NCBI RefSeq assembly: GCF_040869045.1
Contig: NC_090321.1
Location: 35,461,426 to 35,525,425, forward strand
From: Eurosta solidaginis
Taxonomy: Eukaryota; Arthropoda; Insecta; Diptera; Tephritidae
Reading direction: 5' to 3'
Length of the DNA: 64,000 nucleotides
In this document: positions 41,876 to 50,191 of the stretch, piece by piece
Position numbering within the stretch: the stretch's first letter is position 1
How the letters are laid out: each line of letters starts with the position of its first letter
Made by a program: the position numbers and the translations under genes
Notes under the pieces: generated by a model
Told to the model about the DNA's origin: nothing
Database searches by the model: none
Seen by the model: the letters and a program-made list of their open reading frames with translations, nothing else

Positions 41876-42318
41876 GTGACCGACTGACGGCAACCAACCC
41901 AATAGAATCTCTGTTTAATCTTTTCGAGCGTCTTCGTGATCCCAAGATGACCTCCGCTTGGACCATTATGCAGCTCGCTGAGCACGTCAGGAATCCTCTT
42001 TCTGGGAACAACTATCAGTTTCTTTTTTCTTTGACCATCCTCACTCTCCCATACTCGATGCAAGCAACCGGGTATCAATTCTAAACTGTTCCACTGTGCG
42101 CAATATGACTTCGCAATGGGACTCTCTGCTGACATCTCCTCTCTGCTTGGTCTTTCGTTTAGTTCGAGCCCTTGCATAAGATGTGACAGATCTGTATCTT
42201 CTAGCTGACACTTTCTTAGCTGTTCCTTGTCCCATTCATCCGTACACGTTTTAGTCATTAGCCGGACATCTATAATGTCTTCTTTAGCCTCGGCCTTTGA
42301 ACAGTGCTTGCATTCCAA
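41863..42318 (-). pseudogene. G3 RNase H end and integrase zinc-binding region
   Basis: MECKHCSKAEAKEDIIDVRL leads into LIVVPRKRIPDVLSELHNGP and SGGHLGITKTLEKIKQRFYW, the His part of the HHCC-type integrase domain that is missing in G2. It is truncated at about 41879 before the cysteines. Confidence 0.75.
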
Positions 42319-42574
42319 ACTACATGGTCTTCATGACATTGCATCGGCATTTCCATGGGACTACCTTTTCGATGCTCAATGGAAAAGTCATAGCTTTGTA
42401 GTCACTCGATCCACCGTGCCAATTGTCCTTCCGGATTACGGAACTGCAGAAGCCATTTTAACGCTGCGTGATCTGTCCTGACACGGAATCGCTGGCCGTA
42501 GAGGTATTTGTGAAAATGTTTAATGCACTCTACCAATGCCAACAGCTCTCTCCGCGTAACGCAGTAGTTCCTCT

Positions 42575-42976
42575 CTAGTTTTCAATCGAACGGCTGTAAT
42601 ATGCAACTACCTTCTCCTGTCTATCGACCAGTTGTGATAAAACGCATCCTATAGCATATCCACTCGCAACTGTATCTATAATAAATGTTGCTCCTGGAAT
42701 ATGATATGCTAACATTGGGGCAGTGCACAACCGCTCCTTCAATGTTTGGAAAGACACTTCTTGCTCCTTTTTCCATTCAAAACCTTTATTTTTTCTTGGA
42801 AGCTCATGGAGGCTATGGGCTACGCTGGAAAAATTTTGTATAAATCGGCGGTAATATGTGCACAGCCCAAGGAAACTTCTCAATTCATGTAGGTTCTGTG
42901 GTCTTGGCCAATCCTTTACAGCCTCTATCTTTTCGTTCGCAGTGCAGATGCCCTCTGTCGTTACCTTGTGACCCAA
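42575..42976 (-). pseudogene. G3 RT thumb and RNase H start
   Basis: MGHKVTTEGICTANEKIEAV and KDWPRPQNLHELRSFLGLCT, which is the part deleted in G2. Then FEWKKEQEVSFQTLKERLCT and ATFIIDTVASGYAIGCVLSQ. The RNase H motif reads DTVASG where G2 has DTDASG. It stops after SRSIEN. Confidence 0.8.
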
Positions 42977-42991
42977 ATAATTTACTTCCTT

Positions 42992-43279
42992 TTAAAACAG
43001 CGCACACTTTTTGGGACTTAACTTCAGACCAGCGCCAGCTATTCTCTGGAAAACTTCCTCCAAGTTCTTAAGATGTTCATCAAAGTTCTTGCCCAATACG
43101 ATGATGTCGCCCAGGTACACCAAGCATGTTTTCCAATGTAGACCTTTCAGTACCTGGTCCATGAGTCTCTCAAAAGTAGCTGGTGCACTACAAAGTCCAA
43201 AAGGTATCACTGTAAATTGCCAAAGACCATCACCGACACTGAAGGCTGTTTTCTCTTTATCTTCCTCTTTCACCTCCAC
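42992..43279 (-). pseudogene. G3 RT palm
   Basis: FTVIPFGLCSAPATFERLMD and TCLVYLGDIIVLGKNFDEHL are visible. The catalytic box reads YLGD where G2 has YLDD, so one catalytic Asp is substituted. The frame ends in SPKKCALF, then a stop-containing stretch. Confidence 0.8.
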
Positions 43280-43760
43280 TTGCCATTAGCCGCTTTTCAA
43301 GTCCAGCGTGGAAAACCATTTCGTACCAGATAGTCCAGAGTGTCGTCAATTCTTGGCATGGGTAGCTATCCCTTTTCGTTACGTCATTCAACTTCCGGTA
43401 GTCCACGCAAAACCTCATTTGTCCATCCTTCTTCTTTATGACTACCGGTGAGCTCCATGGACTAGCTGATGGTTCGATGACGCCGCTGTCGCTTATTTCT
43501 TGTATGATTTGACTCACAACTTCCCGCTTCACCAGTGGAACACTACGTGGAGCTTGACGGATCGGCCTCGCATCTCCAGTGTCAATTTGATGTTTCACAA
43601 CGTTGGTGCGACCTGGTTTGGAACCATCCTGGTCAAATATGTTCGCGTACTTTAGGAGCAGTTGTTTTGCCTTACTCTGATAGGCTTCGTCTAGCCCCTG
43701 CACAGTTAATAACTACTTCAGCCTCTTGGCATCTTCCCAAAATAGCTCCTCTGGCCAGCT
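43257..43760 (-). pseudogene. G3 RT leader and start
   Basis: ARGAILGRCQEAEVVIN-like codons, then LDEAYQSKAKQLLLKYANIF, KPGRTNVVKHQIDTGDARPI and VKREVVSQIIQEISDSGVIE, then SPVVIKKKDGQMRFCVDYRK. Here DYRKLN is intact, unlike in G2. A frame change after SYPCQEL ends the frame. Confidence 0.8.
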
Positions 43761-43767
43761 TGCTTAA

Positions 43768-44284
43768 ACGAAACTGACTTTTAAAATAATACTGCTATTG
43801 CTCGCTAGGTAGCGTCTTAAATCCAACTGATTCTCGCGCCTCTACTCTTCCTGCCTTTTATACTCTCTGATTTCCTCGTTCGCATCTTCTCGGCGCTTCC
43901 GTTTCCCGAATCTACTAGTTGGCCATCAGCTATCAAATTTCTCAGCTATAACTACAGATGCACAATTTTTATAGCTTCTCTCACAGCTCATGCGCGTGTG
44001 TTTGTGAGCGACACTTCCACAATTATAATTGCATACTTTAGGGAGCATCTCAGATAAGATATCTGCATGTGTTTGTGCTTGGCTTCTCCGCTGCGTGTAC
44101 GTACATATGTGTAGACATAATGACTGAATTAGTGATGTGCATCAAGTCACTGCTTAGCATCGGTTTAGAGATGACAGTACCCCTTAGTGTGGCTAATATT
44201 CGTAAGACTTGTTGTGCATCAAGTCACTGCTTAGCATCGGTTTAGAGATGACAGTACCCCTTAGTGTGGCTAATATTCGTAACA
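43768..44284 (-). repeat. LTR of G3 with a 70-bp end duplication
   Basis: It is related to the G1 and G2 LTRs (CTGCTTAGCATCGGTTTAGA, GTGTGGCTAATATTCGTAA). The terminal 70 bp are present twice, at 44136-44205 and 44213-44282, separated by GACTTGT. The inner LTR edge (TTTAG...CGTTACA type) is lost at the join to pol. Confidence 0.8.
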
Positions 44285-44288
44285 ATAT

Positions 44289-44784
44289 TAAAACGAAATG
44301 CAGATATTCGTTGCTTTTGAAATTCGGCTTAAAAATTGCACATGGAACACCTAAAGACTCTCCTGAAATAAAAAAAATGTCTTAGTACCTCTATATCGCG
44401 GGCCCCCTTAGACACCCAGGGTACGGGGGTAATCCCCCATCCCCCCTCCCTTCTCGTCGGGCCTGGTGATGTGCTATACTTGATATCATTCGCTATAATA
44501 TTTTGTATTGATAAGCACGTTGTTTAATTAAACACCAACCAATTACACGGAGGTATATCCCACCTGAAAATATAAGTGCCGGTGCGTACACGAAACATTT
44601 GATTATTACGTATAACATATAAAAAAATTTGCAATAAAATAATATTAAGACTATAAAGTGAGATATAGCCTATCCTATATTTCAAGTTAGATCAAACTAC
44701 ACACGGGGTGCAAAACAAATTCAAAATCGGTTCAGTAGTTAAGGAGTCCATCGCGGACAAACAATGTGACACGTGATTTTTATA
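44289..44784. other. Non-coding, no gene recognised
   Basis: It contains a C/G-rich patch (GGGCCCCCTTAGACACCCAG, then GGGGGTAATCCCCCATCCCC at about 44424). This resembles hAT-type ends, but no partner end is visible. A TTCAAAATCGGTTCAGTAGT stretch is also present. Confidence 0.4.
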
Positions 44785-45926
44785 TATAAATATATTTCTT
44801 CTGTTCGTGTGGTTGTATTTAAAAATAATGACATTCGCTTAATTCGTGAATTTATGCTACACTTATTGTGAGGAAACTATTTTTTTATTTTTTATTTTTT
44901 AAAAACTATTTTTGAATGATGACAAAGAAGTATTACTTCTCACGCGTACATAAGTACACGCACCCTTTTTTTCTTTGTATTTCTATATTTCTACAGATGC
45001 CGTCTTAAGCTCATTATTAAATTTTACGATTATGTTAAAGATGAACACATGTTTAAATCGGTAGCAAATAAACGTCTCATTAACACTTAATACTACATCT
45101 TGATTAATTTCGAGCAGTGTTTTGAGTACACAATGGAACTAATTAGCAGTTTCAAAACAGATAGAACTAATTAAATATGCTGTTTGTATTTTCCTCTATT
45201 TGTTACTTAAAAATACAAATATGGTTTTGTGGCAGGAGAATACAATAGAACTAATTAGCAGTTTGAAAACAGATAGAACTAATTAAGTATACTGTTTGTA
45301 TTTTTCTCTATTTGTTCCTTAAAAATACAGTAATTGTACACATATCACATAATCGTTCTAAAATGAATATACCAACTCAACTGTGCAAATACTTACAGCA
45401 ATGGAAAAAAGAATAGGGCCAATTTACTGAATACTAAATCAATTATATCAGAAGAATTTCAATTTCCTTTGAATAGTGCACCCTATAAAAATAACATTTA
45501 AAGATTGTTGAAATAAATTAAATTTTATGACTCAATAACCTATATTACTATTATAATTTACTTTACATGCATGATCGCCTTGGTGTTGTTATTTTTTTTC
45601 TTTGTTTTAGGTGGACCACCTATGCAGGGCTACTGCTCGTGGTCAAAAAAAATATGATTGTGTGGATTTGATTTTGTACAGCACTTTTTAAAAATTTTGC
45701 ACGCTCTACTATGGATATGAACACGTCCACCAATAAATTTGCTTTTGCAGATCTTTTCACAGGGATTTTTAAGGTCATAATTTTTGTTTTTGTTTTTTAA
45801 TAAATTAAAGTTTGTGAAATTTTTACAGGTGAGTATAATTTTCTTCGCAGGTAAGTAGCTTTTCTAAGTGTGTGAGTGAGCTGAGTATAATTTTCTGCAG
45901 GGGTAAGTTAAAACCAAAATATAGGA

Positions 45927-46235
45927 TTGGAAAATAAAAATGAATCTCTCCCCGCTGGTGAACCCGACTCAAGTCTTCACACTTTCATTTTCGAAAATTA
46001 TAGAATGAAGGATTTTTACTGTAAATGGTCATCAAACTTGATAGGCGACCAAACAGAATTACTCCTTAAGGTAAAAACCCAACACGTAAAACCTATAAAA
46101 CATATTCCTTTCCTCATTCCTCAAGGTGTCTACAGCTTCGATAGAGCAGAAATATCAAAAATGCTCTGAAAGCTATGAAAGTTGCATGTCGCAAATTATC
46201 GACGCCATGCAATTGTTGAGGGGAGTGCCCCTAAA
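45927..46235 (+). pseudogene. BEL/Pao-like gag, N-terminal fragment (block B)
   Basis: The reading NESLPAGEPDSSLHTFIFEN, WSSNLIGDQTELLLKVKTQH is open to 46169. The first 60 nt are shared with block A (17035-17081). It probably belongs with the better recognised gag piece at 47345-47700, from which it is separated by an insertion. The upstream start used by the open frame is TTG, so the true start is unknown. Confidence 0.4.
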
Positions 46236-47327
46236 TCCCCAAAAAAAAACTCCCCAAACACAGAATACCCAGGTAAAAAAAAAAATCCCAAAAACATAAT
46301 CCCCAAATTTAAAATCCCATAACCAAAATCCCCAACACAAAATCCCCGCACTTTTTTTGAGCTAAATACCCAAACCTTTTTTGCGGAAATATCAAAAAAC
46401 CTCGAACACAAAATCACAAAAATTTTAATTAAATCATAAGGTAAAGTTCTGATGCGTATAAACATAATTACGCATTTATATATATGTAAGTATGACTATA
46501 AGCATAAAGTAAAATGATGGGGAATAACGTAACGGTACACGTTCTATTTGCATTGTGTTTTCATATCTTCTTTCTGCTCTAACCATGTCAATGTTATATT
46601 GCGAATTGGACAACAACTCCTTTTGTACATCAGTGGCACAGATGCTTAGGTCTTCAACTACCGTGCAAAAGTCGTCGGTTCAATGCCAGATCACGGATTT
46701 AAATATTATTTTCTATTTATCTAATTTTGGTTTATAAATTTATTATTAAATATACTGTGAAAAAATATTAAAAAATTTAAATGAAAAACCTAGGTAGTGA
46801 AGCGGCGATGAGAAAATATCGCATAATTAGCATAATATCATTAATATAGCTATTGAGTAGAAGGAAACTACGAAAGCAAACCTTGGAGAGAAAATTCCGT
46901 TAAAGTATAAGTTTTGTTTGTCAAATGAATTTCTATCGCCTTATTAACTACTAAATGTATCGAATTAGTTACTTCTTGGCGATAGACGATAAAATTAACT
47001 GCTGGCAGGGTTTTGTAATGTAAAAAAAAAAATAAAAAAAAAAAAAAAATGCTCCGGTGTTTATCTGCAATGCAATAAATTTTGAATTTTTTTGTTATGT
47101 AAATACTGTATTAATTGTATTTATAAGTTATTGCGTTGCACTGTATTTCTTTAATGTGCCCATTAAATATTTGTGAAATCATCAATATTGAAGCGTTAAT
47201 TTGGAAATAGAATAAACATAACTATCCTTTTTCTGTGTGAAAAATATTCAAATTAGGTTTAAAATCGCCGCGAAAATGGGGATTTCGTGTTGGGGATTTT
47301 GATTTGGGGATTTAGATTTTGGGGATA
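46233..47327. mobile_element. Foldback-type insertion with CCCCAAAA-rich ends
   Basis: The left end repeats TAAATCCCCAAAA, ACTCCCCAAACAC, AAAATCCCCAACACAAAATC. The right end is its inverse (GGGGATTTCGTGTTGGGGAT, TTGGGGATTTAGATTTTGGG). The interior is AT-rich and non-coding. It separates the two BEL-like gag pieces and is absent from block A, where this stretch is missing. The target duplication is unclear. An A-box-like text (TGGCACAGATG, 46634) and a perfect B box (GGTTCAATGCC, 46677-46687) lie inside it. Confidence 0.6.
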
Positions 47328-47344
47328 AAGGCGGTAACTCATTG

Positions 47345-47705
47345 TTGAGACCCCCTACTAAATCACCTCAACCGAGACACCGAAATATTCTACGGTAGTT
47401 ATGAATACTGGCCAGAATTTAGAGATATGTTTACGGCGGTCTATGGTTATCATCCCCGATTAACTCAAGTCGAAAATTTGTATCACCTGCGACAAAAGGC
47501 AAGGGGTTAGGCAGGCCAACTTGTCATACAATACCTCCTAACGGATCATAGCTTCCAGCTATCATGGGACGTCCTCGGAGCTCGGTACGAAAACCGATGA
47601 ATATTGTTGAATAATCAGCTGAATACCCTCTTTAGTCTTCAGCAAATATACTCTGAAAATGGTGAGCAGATTCAAAACAAGCAAACCACTGAAATGATCA
47701 AAATA
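47345..47705 (+). pseudogene. BEL/Pao gag fragment (DUF1759-like)
   Basis: DTEIFYGSYEYWPEFRDMFT, AVYGYHPRLTQVENLYHLRQ, KARG-stop-AGQLVIQYLLT and ARYENR match the conserved gag core of BEL/Pao elements (FxGxxxxWPxFxDxFxxxx...L...KFxxLxxxxxGxA). There are two in-frame stops. It is the clearest evidence that a BEL/Pao element once occupied the duplicated block. Confidence 0.7.
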
Positions 47706-48667
47706 AAAAGAATTTACTATTTGATGAGGGCTATCCGAAGCACATTGAATAATTGATTCTTTATTGATTTCTTTCTTCTATATATAAGTATTTTACATCA
47801 ACAAAACTTATTTTCTACATTACACAGTTATTACAAAGTTGCATGCATACATATGTACATATGTATGGGCGTTAGCGTAATCAACATAAGTTTTGGTTAG
47901 TGGTTGACTGTGCCTTACATGTACCCTGTACGAATTAAGCTAACTTATCGTTTCCTTAACTTTGCATATCCAATAAAATACAACGAAACATATCCTTTTT
48001 TATGTTAAGAAGTAAGTGGCCCAACGGAGTGTGATGGACCGCTTTAAGTTAGTTGTTCGCTATCCGCCACACTATATACGCCTCTCAAATAAATCCTCAA
48101 AGTAAATAAAAGCGATATTCTTATTACATATATACAATAATTATAATAAATAAAGTTTATACATAACTCGAAATGGTACCATCGCACTATGCCAGTAAAT
48201 GTTTCTTTCTTTCTTTTCAGTTTCTCTTAGAACAACATAATAATTGAATATTCAATTATTATAAGCCAGTGTTAAGCTCATGAATTCTTAATAATAATTA
48301 TAAATTGAACACACTATTAAAAACAAACAGTTTATACTTATTTACAATTAAAACAAGAGTTTTGGCGCGTTTTTATTTCTAAAATTGAAGTGCCGATATT
48401 TTCCCTTAAATATTTTCTTTTATAGGACCTATAAAGTCTTCAACAACGAAGTTTTTACGAAGTTTAAGCACGTTTTATCCCTATTGTCCAAGCCAAAGTT
48501 CTACTGGTTTATTTTTTCGCAAAAGAACATCCTTAAAATGCTATTTTTATAGGGTGCACTATTCCAAGAGAGATATTGAAGTGCTGCTTATATAATTTAT
48601 TTAGTATTTCGCACTAAGTTATTCCTATTATTTGTTCCATCATTGTATATAAATAAACAATTAAATA

Positions 48668-48986
48668 AATAAATGCAAGGCGCGATAAGCTCAGAAGAGA
48701 TTTAAGGCCTAGCTTCTCTTTCAATTTGCGAAGTGCTCCTTTTAATTTTTCCTAAAAATTGGCTGAACTGGCTCTACATGTTTTATGCCGACTCCGAGCG
48801 GCATTTTCACTGAGAAGCTTTTCATGAAAGAAATATACCCGGAGTGTTTGCCGAATCACTTCCGAGGGGTGACCCCGCTTAGAAAAACTTTTTTGTTAAA
48901 TTTTTGATGTTACTTGCCCGGGAGTTGAACCCATGACCCTCGGTGTGATGGACGGAGCACCCTACTACCACACCACGGCGGCCGCC
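48668..48986 (-). mobile_element. tRNA-derived SINE, copy 3 (block B)
   Basis: Same head (GGCGGCCGCCGTGGTGTGGT, GGTTCAACTCCC) and tail (GCGCCTTGCATTTATTTATTT) as 30425-30751, at the matching place in block B. It differs by small deletions (for example the CTGCAAGGCAGATG part is shorter). Confidence 0.8.
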
Positions 48987-49195
48987 AATTACCAAATATG
49001 TCATACTTCTATATTCCTACTACAGGCTGGGCACACTCACAAACATCAGAGTACCGACATATTGCTGTGTTAAAGTTTTTGTTTTTGTATTCAATAATTG
49101 AATGTACCTAAATTAAAATTTTTTCTTGTCACACTTTTAGTAGGCTGTCTTTTTTCCAATTCAAAACACATTTTTATTTACACAACAAAATTTTA

Positions 49196-49203
49196 TATGA
49201 ATA
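49196..49203 (+). promoter_or_regulatory. Degenerate TATA position of the block B protease-homologue gene
   Basis: TATGAATA aligns with TATAAATA of block A (30983-30990) in otherwise matching promoter sequence (ACAACAAAATTTT...ATAGCACCCACAAA). The change could weaken the promoter. A shifted TATATGAA at 49194 is an alternative. Confidence 0.45.
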
Positions 49204-49272
49204 GCACCCACAAATTTGAACTTCCTTCACTTTAAATTTAAAAATCGACGGAATATCTTAAATCTTAAAAAA

Positions 49273-50070
49273 ATGAATTTAGTCAATTCTATCGCGATCG
49301 TGTTCGTCTTCCTTACCTGTATTTTGACTAATGCGAATTCCCAAAATCGCATTATAGGTGGCACTAATTGGGATATAAAGAATAGCCCGTATGTGGTGGT
49401 AATACGTTATCAGGAGCACTATCGTTGCGTGGGTACTTTAATCTCTCTGAGGAGGGTGCTTACATCTTTATATTGCTTTGATATTGACAATTTCGTCGAG
49501 AGGAATATCCATGTCATAGCTGGTAGATCCAATTTAAATGAAGGAGGAACAGTTCGCAATGCGAAGTTTATAATTCGTCCATGTGATGCTAGAATGAAAA
49601 TGGATATAGCAGTGATTGCATTGAATGAAGAATACCACAAGAGCACAAACATTGATTCAATATCTTTATGCGAAACTGAATTAAACCCGGGCGTAAAATT
49701 GCGAGTTAGTGGATGGGGTGCGACAAATGCAGACATTGTGCAACCTTCGAACATACTCCAATCTGCTGAATTAGAAGTATTCCCAACCAACCAATGTGCG
49801 ACTCTTTATGCAGATTATTTTGCGGCGCTGAAGATAAATTTCCCAAAAGATGCAATTTGTTTAATAGATCCGGCACTAGAAAGTGATATGTGTACGGGAG
49901 ATGCTGGTGCACCGGCCAATGCTGAAGGAAAACTGTATGCGGTGCTAGCAGGTAGAATACCACCTTTAACCAGATTACATCCGACTATATTTACAAGTAT
50001 ATGTAATGTTAAAGTTAAAGCTTTTATAAAATTTTCGAAGAAGAGGATTAACGCTTTTAAAAATAAATAA
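49273..50070 (+). CDS. Secreted chymotrypsin-fold serine protease homologue, catalytically dead (block B)
   Basis: 265 aa from the ATG at 49273, which aligns with the block A start. An upstream in-frame extension to 49216 would need a TTG start and is not used here. Signal peptide 1-24, NR-IIGG activation site. The His position is Tyr (VLTSLYC), Asp is kept (DIAV) and the Ser position is Ala (GDAGAP), as in block A, so the enzyme was already dead before duplication. Differences from the paralogue cluster at residues about 82-130 and at the C-terminus (RINAFKNK), while the GWGATNADIVQPS and ESDMCTGDAGAP regions are unchanged. AATAAA overlaps the stop codon. Confidence 0.92.
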   Translation: MNLVNSIAIVFVFLTCILTNANSQNRIIGGTNWDIKNSPYVVVIRYQEHYRCVGTLISLRRVLTSLYCFDIDNFVERNIHVIAGRSNLNEGGTVRNAKFIIRPCDARMKMDIAVIALNEEYHKSTNIDSISLCETELNPGVKLRVSGWGATNADIVQPSNILQSAELEVFPTNQCATLYADYFAALKINFPKDAICLIDPALESDMCTGDAGAPANAEGKLYAVLAGRIPPLTRLHPTIFTSICNVKVKAFIKFSKKRINAFKNK

Positions 50071-50191
50071 AATTATTCATCATTTTAAATTTTCTGATTG
50101 ATGATAACAAGTTATTTTCTATTCAAGCATTTCTTGAATAATGAATAACATTTTATCGTTAGCCGGGTTGAGTTATTATTCATTATTTAAG

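Larger units (their letters stand above)
41879..44284 (-). mobile_element. Gypsy-type element G3: LTR joined to pol fragment
   Basis: In minus orientation it consists of an LTR (about 43768-44284) joined directly to RT codons, so the primer site, gag and most of the protease leader are missing. Pol then runs to the integrase zinc-binding region, where it is truncated at about 41879 against the N2 LINE. ATAT follows the LTR end (44285-44288), the same target word as in G1 and G2. Confidence 0.85.
45396..48645. mobile_element. Tc1-like element with long inverted ends, block B copy
   Basis: TA|CAGCAATGGAAAAAAGAATAG begins at 45396. The reverse complement of the right end reads TA|CAATGATGGAACAAATAATAG, ending at 48645. 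The ends are inverted over more than 120 bp (AATACTAAATMAATTATAT, CTTTGAATAGTGCACCCTAT on the left and its counterpart on the right). TA flanks both. No transposase is readable; the interior holds BEL-like relics and a foldback insertion. Confidence 0.6.

Noticed and set aside
49216..49272. N-terminal extension of the block B protease homologue (19 residues before the ATG)
   Set aside because: The codon at 49216 is TTG, and the block A paralogue starts at the position equal to the ATG at 49273, with a signal peptide directly after it.
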